This document shows, piece after piece, positions 18,090-27,388 of a stretch of 64,000 bases of DNA. How positions within the stretch are numbered: the first letter of the stretch is position 1; every line of letters begins with the position of its first letter. Both the position numbers and the translations under genes were made by a program. Source of the DNA: Botrimarina hoheduenensis (GTDB taxonomy: Bacteria; Planctomycetota; Planctomycetia; Pirellulales; Lacipirellulaceae); assembly GCF_007859815.1 (NCBI RefSeq), contig NZ_SJPH01000004.1:186001-250000 (forward strand), in the 5' to 3' direction. A model generated the notes under the pieces. The model saw nothing but the letters and a program-made list of their open reading frames with translations. It was not told the origin of the DNA and did not search any database.

Positions 18090-19427
18090 TTATTTCGACG
18101 GCGATTCCGTTGAGAGTGGTTCCGCGAACGTCAACGGGGCGAGTTTTCCCGACATCAGATCCACCAGCCTCGAAGCGACAACTTCCGCGGGCAGCGCATA
18201 GCTCTCGGTCCGACCAGCGCGTGCGATGTTGATGCCCACAAGCCGGCCCTCCGTATCAACAACCGGTCCGCCGCAATCCTTCGGAGCCAATGCCGTGTCG
18301 TGTTGCAGCACCGTAGGGAATCCGAAGCGTCGGTCGCTGAGCTGACCCCCCAGCCGATTCTGATAAAGAGCGCGGCGCTCCGCTTGGTTCAGATCCCAGG
18401 CCGCCAGAATCGCGCGGAGCTGCAAGACCTTCTCTCCCCGCACAATCTCCAGATCGATCGCGTCGCCGGGGCTGCGCGCTGCGATCGCCTCTTTGAGGGC
18501 CTCGATGGTATTGGTCATGCGGCCGTTCACCGCTCGGATGACGTCGCCCGCCAAAACCCCCGCATCGCTGGCTCCGCCCCCCTGCACCGCGTCCTCAACG
18601 CGGACCCCCGTGCCATCGGTCGGCTGATTGCTCAAACGAACCCCCAGATAGCCCGGGCGCGCCGTGATTGGCCGGGGCGTCACGCTCACGACCCCGACTG
18701 CCAGGGGATCGCGTCCGCGTCCGACCGTGGCCACCCAGTCACCCACGCGAGGGAGTTGTTCCCGAGAAACATCAACCCGCGGGCTCTCAGCCATCGGATC
18801 GGGCTGCGATTCCGTTTTATCTCGCGCGGGCCCCTGCTCTGCCGACGTCGGTTCTCTCCCCGATGCGGTATCGGACGATGCGTCCTCGGTAGTCGAGTCT
18901 GTTCGCATGGCGACGAGGCGATCGACCCGAACCGCCGCTGAGCTCAGTTCCAGGGCAACCAGCCGCGTCGCCTCGATCTTTAGCATCGCCAGATCAAAGT
19001 CGCGATCGACCCCCACCACTCGAGCCGAGTGAACGGTTCCGTCGGCCAAGCGACAGCGGGGCGAGTCTTCCAGGCCCAGCGCGCTCGCCTTGGTCAGAAT
19101 CCAACCATCGGGCCCCACCACCGTGCCGAGCGCTACCTGCCGACCGCCGACCCGCACCTGAACAATCGCGCGAGCGGCGTCGGTCACCACTTCGCGAAAC
19201 AGGCTCCGCATGTGGGGGCTGTCCGCGTAGCGGCGGCGTGGGGCCCACACGCGATCGAACACGTCGCGCAGCGCATCCTGCATATCCCCCAGATCGGGAG
19301 TGATGATCTCATCGTCGTCCAGCATCTGGCCGACAACGACCGTCGGCTGCCCGAGGACCGCGCACAGCGCCGCCACCGACAACCAGCCACGCCACCATGT
19401 CGCCCACTTATTCGTGCGCAGGTTCAT
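18090..19427 (-). CDS. Catalytically dead trypsin-like protein with a PDZ domain inserted in the protease fold
   Basis: It starts at ATG 19427 with a signal peptide (WWRGWLSVAALCAVLG). The first protease barrel (about residues 75-165) has ILTKAS where the catalytic His motif TAAH should be, and keeps the Asp strand DFDLAMLKI. A low-complexity acidic stretch (about 180-220) follows, then GDWVATVGRG, a PDZ domain (about 258-340, GYLGVRLSN to LQLRAIL), and only afterwards the second barrel, VLQHDTALAPKDCGGPVVD, where the Ser of G-N-S-G-G-P is Cys (about 384). Both nucleophile and His are therefore altered. Its ATG overlaps the stop of the upstream active protease (ATGA), implying coupled synthesis and probably a complex. 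Likely a regulatory or substrate-binding pseudoprotease in the periplasm. Confidence 0.8.
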   Translation of the reverse strand: MNLRTNKWATWWRGWLSVAALCAVLGQPTVVVGQMLDDDEIITPDLGDMQDALRDVFDRVWAPRRRYADSPHMRSLFREVVTDAARAIVQVRVGGRQVALGTVVGPDGWILTKASALGLEDSPRCRLADGTVHSARVVGVDRDFDLAMLKIEATRLVALELSSAAVRVDRLVAMRTDSTTEDASSDTASGREPTSAEQGPARDKTESQPDPMAESPRVDVSREQLPRVGDWVATVGRGRDPLAVGVVSVTPRPITARPGYLGVRLSNQPTDGTGVRVEDAVQGGGASDAGVLAGDVIRAVNGRMTNTIEALKEAIAARSPGDAIDLEIVRGEKVLQLRAILAAWDLNQAERRALYQNRLGGQLSDRRFGFPTVLQHDTALAPKDCGGPVVDTEGRLVGINIARAGRTESYALPAEVVASRLVDLMSGKLAPLTFAEPLSTESPSK

Positions 19428-20620
19428 CGGGGGTCCTCGTCGTAGGCGTCTGATCCTGAGCCGGCTTGGCTGCCTGAGCTTTCCGACGCAAGGCCCGGAA
19501 AACGCCGATCCACCCGCGTCAGCCACACCACCAGATTAAGCCGCTGGGGAGGGCCGTTTTCAAGGCGGTTTGCCTCGTTGGGGGGGGACTCGCCGGCGCG
19601 CTCAACAAGCACCTGTACCCGCTGATAAGGCTCCGCGAGAGCGGCCAACCGAGTCAACTGAGCGAGACTCTGGATCGGTTCATCATTCCAGCCAACCACC
19701 CGATCCCCCACCTGCAATCCCGCCTCGGCGGCAGGCGACCCCGGAAAAACCTGCGACACCAGCGGACCCCGTGCGTCACTCGTCAGCGACACGCCTACCA
19801 GCGGACGATCAGCGGCCGGATCTTCCCCGTCGGGGACGCCGGTCATACGACCCTCCACCAGGCGGGGCCAATCTTCGCGATACTCCTTGATCGGCACATG
19901 AAAGTTGCTGGTAATCCGTTCGCCGATTCGGCTATGGATGCCGACGACTTCGCCCCGTAGGTTCAGCAGGGGTCCGCCTGAGTCGCCGCCCACCAGGGTT
20001 GCGTCGGTGCTGAGGGTGCAGTCCTCGAGCATCTGCACGCGGCCCAAACGAAGCGGCGGCAGTCGGCCTTTAACAAAGCCGTTGGGATGCCCCAGCGCGA
20101 TAACCCAATCCCCTGCTTGCGCGGCGTTGTCGGCAACGGGGATCGAAGGCCAACCTCCTGCGGGCGGGTCCGCCGTGATCTTCACCAGCCCACTGTCCAC
20201 GCGATGGTTCACGCCCAGCGAACGCCCGCGGTACCGCCGGCCATCCGGCAGCCTCACCCACAGCGGACGCTTGGGCTCAACCGTGACGTGGCCGGCCGTA
20301 AGCACCAGCCCCGACGACGAGATGATCACGCCCGACCCGAGCGAATCAGATAGCTCGACCGACACGGTGGCGGGGGTCGCCAGCTCGACCACCCGCCGCA
20401 CCTGCGCTTGCACCGCGCGCAGCTCGTCGAGCGATCCCGGACGATCCAACTTCAGCTTCGCGGCGAGCGGCTCCTCGATCGCCAGCGCTGTGGCACGCGC
20501 AGTGGGGGGGTATTCGGCCGAGATCAGATACCATTCTTTGGGCAGCTTCTCCGCGGCAGCGATCCCCACTGTCCCCAGCACGCCAACGGCGAGACCCAGC
20601 ACACCAGCGGCACGCCTCAT
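19424..20620 (-). CDS. Trypsin-like serine protease with PDZ domain (HtrA/DegP-like)
   Basis: ATG 20620 places the signal peptide at the start (MRRAAGVLGLAVGVLGTVGI, cleavage near AAAEK); longer starts upstream lack one. The triad is intact: His in LTAGHV (about 109), Asp in VDSGLVKI (about 142), Ser in VGGDSGGPLL (about 213). A single PDZ domain follows (about 275-345, VGVSLTSDARG to VQVLVE). This order, protease then PDZ, is the normal HtrA arrangement. It is a periplasmic quality-control type protease by family. Its stop codon overlaps the start of the pseudoprotease gene, and its promoter region is shared with lexA, divergently. Confidence 0.88.
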   Translation of the reverse strand: MRRAAGVLGLAVGVLGTVGIAAAEKLPKEWYLISAEYPPTARATALAIEEPLAAKLKLDRPGSLDELRAVQAQVRRVVELATPATVSVELSDSLGSGVIISSSGLVLTAGHVTVEPKRPLWVRLPDGRRYRGRSLGVNHRVDSGLVKITADPPAGGWPSIPVADNAAQAGDWVIALGHPNGFVKGRLPPLRLGRVQMLEDCTLSTDATLVGGDSGGPLLNLRGEVVGIHSRIGERITSNFHVPIKEYREDWPRLVEGRMTGVPDGEDPAADRPLVGVSLTSDARGPLVSQVFPGSPAAEAGLQVGDRVVGWNDEPIQSLAQLTRLAALAEPYQRVQVLVERAGESPPNEANRLENGPPQRLNLVVWLTRVDRRFPGLASESSGSQAGSGSDAYDEDPR

Positions 20621-20724
20621 CGCGCCAGCAGCGAGCCAAGCCCTGACGTGCCGAGTCACCCGGCGATGACCCGTGTGCGCACCGTCAGGTGTCGCGTTCT
20701 GCAGGAATCGGCTCAAGCCGGGCA

Positions 20725-20749
20725 TACTGTACATCCGCTATTGACAGTA
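20725..20749. promoter_or_regulatory. Candidate operator between lexA and the protease gene
   Basis: A perfect inverted repeat TACTGT (20725-20730) and ACAGTA (20744-20749) with a 13-bp spacer. A further ACAGCTGT palindrome follows at 20751-20758 and a GCTGTC half at 20780. The half-site equals that of the enterobacterial SOS box, but the spacing does not (8 bp there between CTGT and ACAG), so binding by this LexA is inference only. It would sit between the divergent starts of lexA and the HtrA-like gene. Confidence 0.35.
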
Positions 20750-20920
20750 GACAGCTGTTTAGCACAATGACGGTACCGCTGGCTGTCAGTCGTTATCTCT
20801 CACTATACGCTGCCGACCGTTCCCGCAAACCGATTGGTTTGACCGTCACTAGGGCGAGTGGCCCACCCGACGGCAAACCCCTCAAATTCAAGCTCCTCCC
20901 CTCCGCAGGAAGCACCCACC

Positions 20921-21535
20921 GTGTCGGATTCCCACGTCTCGCTTGATTCGCTCACTGTCCGGCAACGGGAAGTTCTGGACTTCATCCGTGACAAGATCGA
21001 AGGCCGCGGTTACGGCCCCACGGTGCGGGAGATCGGCGAGTCGTTTCAAATTGCGTCGCCAAACGGCGTGATGTGCCACCTCAAAGCACTGGAAAAGAAG
21101 GGGCTCATTACACGCGAGCCCAACCGTTCACGCGCCATTCAGCTCGCCCCCGAAGCGATGAGCGACACCGGCATGCCGCTGGTCGGCTCGATCGCCGCCG
21201 GCAACCTGACCGAGGCGATCGAAGAGGCCGAGCGGTTCCACTTTGACGACTGGTTCCCCGTCAAAAAGAACCACTTCGCACTCCGCGTGAAGGGGGACTC
21301 GATGATCGAGGCCGCGATCGCTGACGGCGACATCGTCATCTGCCGCAAAACCAAGACCGCCCATAAGGGAGACATTGTCGCCGCGGTCACTGACGAAGGA
21401 GAGGCAACGCTCAAGTACTGGTATCCGGAAACCAATCGGATCCGGCTGCAACCGGCGAACAGCACGATGAAGCCCATCTTCTGCCGCCAAGTCGAGGTGC
21501 TCGGCGTGGTGACGGGCGTTGTCCGCCGGATCTGA
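20921..21535 (+). CDS. lexA: LexA repressor
   Basis: SOS-response repressor that cleaves itself when RecA is activated. The start is taken as GTG 20921, which follows AGGAAG at an ideal distance and gives 204 residues, the normal LexA length; a longer frame begins at GTG 20858. The winged helix-turn-helix is at about residues 8-65 (GPTVREIGESFQIASPNGVM). The cleavage site Ala-Gly lies in SIAAGNL (about 93), the catalytic Ser in GDSMIEA (about 127) and the Lys in TLKYWY (about 165). The gene stands alone, divergent from the protease pair; its likely operator lies in the shared upstream region. Confidence 0.95.
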   Translation: MSDSHVSLDSLTVRQREVLDFIRDKIEGRGYGPTVREIGESFQIASPNGVMCHLKALEKKGLITREPNRSRAIQLAPEAMSDTGMPLVGSIAAGNLTEAIEEAERFHFDDWFPVKKNHFALRVKGDSMIEAAIADGDIVICRKTKTAHKGDIVAAVTDEGEATLKYWYPETNRIRLQPANSTMKPIFCRQVEVLGVVTGVVRRI

Positions 21536-21587
21536 GCGGACAGGTTCTCACTTATCCTTGGTTGGCGGTGGGCCGGCCTGCACGCCG

Positions 21588-22061
21588 TTATTCGCTTTCG
21601 GCAGCTTCTGACGAAAGCGCGTTGAGCCGCTGCTGGATCTCTGCCTCGGTCAGCGCCTCAGTCGTACACGTAAGGCTCCAGCGGTGGCCGTCGGGATCCC
21701 GCAGCTTGGCGGAGCGCTCGCCGTAAAACCAATCGGTCGGCGGTTGTTCGGTCGTCAGGCCAGCCGCCATCGCGCGGGCGTAAGCCGCATCGCAATCATC
21801 GACCGAAAGCATGAGCGACACCGTCGGCCAATGGTCGGTAGGCGTCACTGCTACCTTCATGTCGGGTGTCGCTTGGGCCAGCATCAGAGCTGCCTCGCCG
21901 AGGCGAAGTTCGGCATGAGCGATCTGGCCCGCGGCACCGCGAAGCCGCATGATGACCTGGGCACCAAACGCCGCCGCGTAGCGCTGGATCGCGGCGTCGC
22001 CGTCGGCAACGATCAGGTAGGGAGTCAGCGAGCGATGATCCGAGCGTTTCGAGTCCGCCAT
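21588..22061 (-). CDS. VOC-family (PhnB/glyoxalase-like) protein
   Basis: A 157-residue protein made of two beta-alpha-beta-beta-beta modules of the vicinal-oxygen-chelate superfamily: LTPYLIVADGDAAIQRYAAA at the start, the AELRLGEAALMLA strands, VSLMLSVDDCDAAYARAMAA, and RSAKLRDPDGHRWSL near the end. The pattern fits the PhnB-like subgroup used as small-molecule-binding or bleomycin-resistance-like proteins. The metal-ligand Glu/His are not all clear, so catalysis is uncertain. The last 25 residues form an acidic helix. It is a single gene; its stop lies 52 bp beyond the convergent lexA. Confidence 0.8.
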   Translation of the reverse strand: MADSKRSDHRSLTPYLIVADGDAAIQRYAAAFGAQVIMRLRGAAGQIAHAELRLGEAALMLAQATPDMKVAVTPTDHWPTVSLMLSVDDCDAAYARAMAAGLTTEQPPTDWFYGERSAKLRDPDGHRWSLTCTTEALTEAEIQQRLNALSSEAAESE

Positions 22062-22289
22062 GCGAAGCGCCTCGGGAGATTAATTGGAAGCCGTCGGGGC
22101 GTGCACGATGCTAATGCATGGGGCGTGCCCTGCGGGCGTAAATGCCCTGCCAAGCCTGGAATGGCGCGTGCTGCCGGGCTCGCATGCTGCTAGGGCGGGG
22201 AGCGGCTCACCACGGCCGGCGATAACATGCCCGCTCTCAACACCAACCCTCCTGCGGCTGCGGCTACGACGGTGGCTGCCGCTGCGCAG

Positions 22290-22622
22290 CTACGGGCGAT
22301 AGAAGTACCGCGCAAGCGGACGATCTTCTTTGCCACAATTCACACACAGGCGGTCGTAATGAGCACGCCGCAGCGTGTTGCCGTAAAAATGACCAATGCG
22401 GTTCGGACGTTCTAGAAGCGGCATGGCCTGGACCGCGGCTTCCGACTCGCGGACCGGCACGGCGGGGCTTAGCGCTGGGACAGCGGGGCCCAACGCGGGG
22501 AAATCAGTGCCGACGATCGCTCTGGGCACGCGGTTAGCCGTGGGGAACAAACCCGGCTGAGCCCACACGTTTGCCGATGCGGCTAGCGCCAACATGAATG
22601 TCCCGTAAATTAGGCCTCGCAT
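22290..22622 (-). CDS. Small secreted protein, unknown function
   Basis: ATG 22622 follows GGAGAAAG at a good distance and gives 110 residues with a signal peptide (MRGLIYGTFMLALAAS, cleavage near VWA-QPG). The mature part has a Pro/Ala/Val-rich segment (residues about 40-70) and a compact conserved-looking tail: IGHFYGNTLRRAHYDRLCVN, then CGKEDRPLARYF. The C-V-N-C pair with neighbouring His residues may bind metal or haem (it is not a C-x-x-C-H motif). I do not know the family. It lies 240 bp upstream of the Dabb gene in divergent orientation. Confidence 0.62.
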   Translation of the reverse strand: MRGLIYGTFMLALAASANVWAQPGLFPTANRVPRAIVGTDFPALGPAVPALSPAVPVRESEAAVQAMPLLERPNRIGHFYGNTLRRAHYDRLCVNCGKEDRPLARYFYRP

Positions 22623-22860
22623 CGAACTTTCTCCATTTGTGGTAGCAGTAAAACCTAGCATAGCTCACGTCCGCCGCGGTGCGCAACGGCGAGATTCTTT
22701 GACCGTAGCCGACCGTGCCCGGGGCGGTTAGCCTGCAAGATGTGCTAAATCGGCCGGCTAGCAGCATCCAACGCGGCCCGCAAGCATGCCGCGAGGGCGC
22801 TCGAACCTTACCGGACATGCCTTCCGATTCTTATCCCAACCTGGTCAGCAAGGTCCTTAG

Positions 22861-23316
22861 ATGTTGATGCGCTCCCTCCTGCTGGGCCTGCTGATGGGCC
22901 TGATGTCGCCGGGTATCGCTCTGGCTGCGCCCCTGTCGCACGCTGCGCCCCTGTCGCACGCCGTGCCGCTGTCGCACGCCGTGCCGCTGTCGCACGCCGT
23001 TTTCTTCACCCTCGCCGACGACAGCGAAGCTCACCGCGAGCAGCTCATCAATCTCTGCCGCGAGCACCTCGACCATCACGAGGGTGCCCTCTGGTTCTCG
23101 GTAGGCCCGATCGCCGAGGACCTGCAACGATCCGTGAACGATCGTGATTTTCACGTCGCGCTGCATATCGTGTTCGCCGATCGCGTGGACCACGATCGGT
23201 ACCAAACGCATCCTCGCCACTTGAAGTTCGTTGAGGCGATCAAACCACTGCTGGCCGGAGTCCGCGTCTTCGATGCGGACCTCGCAAGCTCGCCCAAAAC
23301 GGCCGAGAATGACTAA
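22861..23316 (+). CDS. Secreted Dabb (stress-responsive A/B barrel) protein with repeat expansion
   Basis: A 151-residue protein with signal peptide (MLMRSLLLGLLMGLMSPGIA, cleavage near ALA). Next come four copies of a six-residue repeat (APLSHA/VPLSHA) encoded by 18-bp DNA units, and then the Dabb domain (residues about 45-140): HAVFFTLADDSEAHREQLIN, FHVALHIVFADRVDHDRYQT, HPRHLKFVEAIKPLL. The last repeat runs directly into the His-Ala-Val-Phe-Phe first strand of the domain, so the repeats seem to have grown out of the domain's own start. Dabb proteins form dimers; periplasmic function unknown. AAGG ahead of ATG 22861 serves as ribosome binding site. Confidence 0.82.
   Translation: MLMRSLLLGLLMGLMSPGIALAAPLSHAAPLSHAVPLSHAVPLSHAVFFTLADDSEAHREQLINLCREHLDHHEGALWFSVGPIAEDLQRSVNDRDFHVALHIVFADRVDHDRYQTHPRHLKFVEAIKPLLAGVRVFDADLASSPKTAEND
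22927..22998 (+). repeat. 18-bp tandem repeat, four copies, inside the Dabb gene
   Basis: Four head-to-tail copies (22927-22944, 22945-22962, 22963-22980, 22981-22998). The first two share GCGCCCCTGTCGCACGCY and the last two are identical (GTGCCGCTGTCGCACGCC). The copies differ little, so the expansion is recent. The frame is kept. Confidence 0.92.
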
Positions 23317-23427
23317 CGTCGGCCTCGAGGGACTTCCCTTCGACGTGATTCTGCTTGATCTTCCGCTCCCCCCTCCAGCGCCCACTCCGCTTTCCCTTCG
23401 ACGTGCGGCAGCCGACCGCCCAGGCCG

Positions 23428-24405
23428 ATGAATCCTCGTGAAACCCTTCTCTCACAAGCCGATGCCCAGCAGCTGCGTGAAGAGCACTACAACGCCACGA
23501 TCACCTGGATGGAGAAGCCCAACGATCGGCTGATGCGCGTGCGAGTCCGCCTCGACGAGGGGGCGGCAGAAAACGGCCCGGCCCTGCACTATCAGCCGGG
23601 ACAGTACACCACACTGGGGCTCGGCTACTGGGAACGGCGTCTGGAACTGGTGCAGCCGGAAACTCTCGATGAGAAGCTCGTGCGGCGTGTCGTTAAGCGC
23701 GCCTACTCGATTAGCTGTCGGATGCTCGATGACCAAGGCGTCGTCACCCCTGCGGGGGAAGAACCGGAGCCAGAGTTCTACATAGCCCTCGTGACCGAAG
23801 CGGATAAGCCGCCGGCGTTTACTCCCCGGCTGTTCGGGCTCAGCGTCGGCGACCGCCTCCAGATGGGAGTCCGCCCGAAAGGGGTGTTCACCCTGGGCGA
23901 TTTCGCTCCGACCACCAATCTGCTCTTCGCCAGCACCGGCACCGGCGAAGCTCCCCACAACGCGATGATCTCGAGTCTGCTGGCGGGGGGCCACCGCGGA
24001 AAGATCGCCAACTTGTGCTGCGTACGCTACGAGTCCGATCTGGGCTATCTGGCGATCCATCGGCAGCTTGAAGCGGCTTATCCGAACTATCGCTATCTGC
24101 CCCTCACCACTCGCGAGCCGATCAACCGCAATCAGCAGCAGCCGGGATATGTCGGGGTGCGTTATGTCCAAGACCTGCTGAGCGACCCGGATGCGGCCGA
24201 TGAGTTGGGCTTTGCGCTGTCGGCGGACCACACGCTGGTGTACCTGTGTGGTAACCCGGCGATGATCGGCGTGCCCAATCGGGCGGGCGACGCGGCGGGG
24301 CGTTACCCCACCCCCAGGGGGGTAGTCGAGGTCCTTGAGGGACAGGGCTTCCGGGCCCATGACGCGAAATCCCCGGGGAATATCTACTTTGAGAAGTATT
24401 GGTGA
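23428..24405 (+). CDS. Ferredoxin/flavodoxin-NADP reductase
   Basis: A 325-residue FNR-family flavoprotein. FAD-binding beta-barrel: YQPGQYTTLGLG and the flavin motif KRAYSISC (about residues 90-97). NADP domain: FASTGTGEAPHNAMISSLL (about 170-190) and LCGNPAMIGVPN (about 272). Compared with the usual bacterial Fpr (about 255-275 residues) it carries extra loops, including an acidic segment after residue 100 and a long one before the C-terminus. The protein ends in Y-F-E-K-Y-W; a C-terminal aromatic residue is usual in the family, where it stacks on the flavin. It could deliver electrons to the P450 encoded 7 kb away, but nothing beyond co-occurrence supports that. Confidence 0.88.
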   Translation: MNPRETLLSQADAQQLREEHYNATITWMEKPNDRLMRVRVRLDEGAAENGPALHYQPGQYTTLGLGYWERRLELVQPETLDEKLVRRVVKRAYSISCRMLDDQGVVTPAGEEPEPEFYIALVTEADKPPAFTPRLFGLSVGDRLQMGVRPKGVFTLGDFAPTTNLLFASTGTGEAPHNAMISSLLAGGHRGKIANLCCVRYESDLGYLAIHRQLEAAYPNYRYLPLTTREPINRNQQQPGYVGVRYVQDLLSDPDAADELGFALSADHTLVYLCGNPAMIGVPNRAGDAAGRYPTPRGVVEVLEGQGFRAHDAKSPGNIYFEKYW

Positions 24406-24614
24406 GCCCCGCAGGCGTTTCTGCAGGGGCCTTCCCTGGAGGCGTTAAGTCTCAAAAGGGGACGCCACGGGCTTCACAATTCTGAGGATTTGTAGCGGTT
24501 TTTACTCGTCAACCAGCCAAAACCGCGGTACGGTACGTTTTCGTGAAGGGGTCGGCTGACCCCGTTGGTCAGCGTAAAAAAACCCCCGTAGAAGATTCGA
24601 GCTGAGAACAAGTG

Positions 24615-24812
24615 ATGGCTGAAGGCACGATCAAGCGGCTTACCGACAAGGGTTTTGGTTTCATTAGCGTCGATGGACAGAAGGATCTGTTCTTTCACCA
24701 CTCCGCCGTTGAGGGCATCGCTTACGATGACCTCCGCGAAGGTCAGATGGTGACTTACAACGCCGGCGAAGGCCCCAAAGGTCCCCGCGCCGAGAACGTC
24801 CGCCCCGTCTAA
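24615..24812 (+). CDS. Cold-shock domain protein (CspA family)
   Basis: A 65-residue single cold-shock domain. RNA-binding motifs RNP1 (KGFGFI) and RNP2 (LFFHHS) are intact, and the five-strand OB-fold pattern is complete (AEGTIKRL to PRAENVRPV). Nucleic-acid chaperone by family; many members act at all temperatures. ATG 24615 is preferred to the GTG codon directly in front of it. The 209-bp leader holds a hairpin (GGGGTC/GACCCC near 24549) and a run of A at about 24577, compatible with RNA-level control, but no known cold-shock element is recognised. A strong terminator follows at 24839. Confidence 0.93.
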   Translation: MAEGTIKRLTDKGFGFISVDGQKDLFFHHSAVEGIAYDDLREGQMVTYNAGEGPKGPRAENVRPV

Positions 24813-24838
24813 GGCGCGACGCACAATTTAAATCACGC

Positions 24839-24878
24839 AGCCGCGGCAGGAACATGTTCCTGCCGCGGCTTTGCTTTT
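24839..24878 (+). terminator. Rho-independent terminator of the cold-shock gene
   Basis: A perfect 32-bp palindrome (24839-24870; arms AGCCGCGGCAGGAACA and its complement) is followed by TTGCTTTT. It sits 27 bp after the stop codon. No T-rich tract on the other strand, so it acts rightward. Confidence 0.88.
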
Positions 24879-24917
24879 GTCCGTGTGATTAAACTTCTGT
24901 CCGTGTGATTAAACTTC
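24878..24917. repeat. 20-bp direct tandem duplication
   Basis: The unit TGTCCGTGTGATTAAACTTC occurs twice without a gap (24878-24897 and 24898-24917), directly after the terminator T-tract. It looks like a simple slippage duplication in non-coding DNA. Confidence 0.9.
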
Positions 24918-25002
24918 GCGCTACCAATATCTCTCCGGGCGACTTAAGCCTGTCGGAAGAGCGCTGTAGCTGCGGGCCCCGCTCCGATTTCTGTCCCGAC
25001 AT

Positions 25003-25038
25003 AAAACGGGGGGCGTTTCTCCTTTGAGAAACGCCCCC
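25003..25038 (-). terminator. Rho-independent terminator of enolase
   Basis: A 12-bp stem (25009-25020 with 25027-25038, core GGGGGCGTTTCT) with a six-base loop, followed on the minus strand by CGTTTTAT. It lies about 60 bp beyond the enolase stop codon. Confidence 0.85.
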
Positions 25039-25094
25039 GCCTGAGTCCCTATCGGGCTAGCAAAGACTTCCGACCGGCAATTGCTGCGGCGGAT

Positions 25095-26680
<1,586 letters not shown>

Positions 26681-27379
26681 ATGCCCGCGCTGCGTGAGCT
26701 GGCAAATCGTTGGTATCGCCGGGGAGTCGGCGACGCCGCTCGACCGGTTGTGCACCGCATCGAGGCCGTGTGTCCCGCACTCCGTACGCTCGAAACGCCG
26801 GAAAATTTTGACGCTATCCGGAGCGAGCTGCTGGCGCTGCTTCCCCATCGGAAGGGGATCCCCAAGTACCACGACCTGGATCCCGGACGGGGTCACCTCT
26901 CGAGTGAGGCCGATGGCGATGCCAGCTGGCGCGTCTTCATGCTGTACGCAATGGGTGCCAAGCCGGCGGAGAATCGTGCCCGCTGTCCACGCACCTGCGA
27001 ATTGGTGGAGGCCATCCCCGACCTGTTTCAGGCGTTCTTCTCGATCCTCGAACCGCACAAGTCCGTGCCGCCGCACGAGGGGCCCTATGCGGGCTACCTG
27101 CGTTACCACCTGCCGCTGGTGGTGCCAACCGACAAGCCGCCCCGCATGCGCATCCGCGATCACTGGCACACGTGGCGCGAAGGCGAGGGACTGCTGTTCG
27201 ACGACCACTGGGAGCACGAAGTGGAGAACCATTCGGACCAGGTCCGGGTGGTGCTGATCGTCGACATCTTACGCCCCCTGCCATGGTTGCGCGATCGGGT
27301 CAATCGGCTGGTGACACGCACCCTGCTCCGCCGCCGCTATGGCCAGCGCATCGCCCAGGGTAAACAGCCCGACCTGTGA
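26681..27379 (+). CDS. Aspartyl/asparaginyl beta-hydroxylase family oxygenase
   Basis: A 232-residue protein of the Asp/Asn beta-hydroxylase family (jelly-roll Fe(II)/2-oxoglutarate oxygenases). Characteristic segments: WRVFMLYAMGAKPAENRARC, LEPHKSVPPHEGPYAGYLRY (first His of the metal site and the substrate/2OG region), RIRDHWHTWREGEGLLFDD, HWEHEVENHSDQVRVVLIVD (second His; the family often uses only two His). The C-terminus is basic (RRRYGQRIAQGKQ). No signal peptide or membrane segment. Related bacterial enzymes hydroxylate amino acids or modify lipid A; neither can be claimed. ATG 26681 starts the conserved part. It converges on another Fe(II)/2OG oxygenase gene 10 bp away. Confidence 0.85.
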   Translation: MPALRELANRWYRRGVGDAARPVVHRIEAVCPALRTLETPENFDAIRSELLALLPHRKGIPKYHDLDPGRGHLSSEADGDASWRVFMLYAMGAKPAENRARCPRTCELVEAIPDLFQAFFSILEPHKSVPPHEGPYAGYLRYHLPLVVPTDKPPRMRIRDHWHTWREGEGLLFDDHWEHEVENHSDQVRVVLIVDILRPLPWLRDRVNRLVTRTLLRRRYGQRIAQGKQPDL

Positions 27380-27388
27380 GTCGGCCCT

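Noticed and set aside
22831..23385. 184-codon minus-strand frame over the Dabb gene
   Set aside because: Antisense to a gene with signal peptide and recognisable domain; its repeats are the complement of the 18-bp array.
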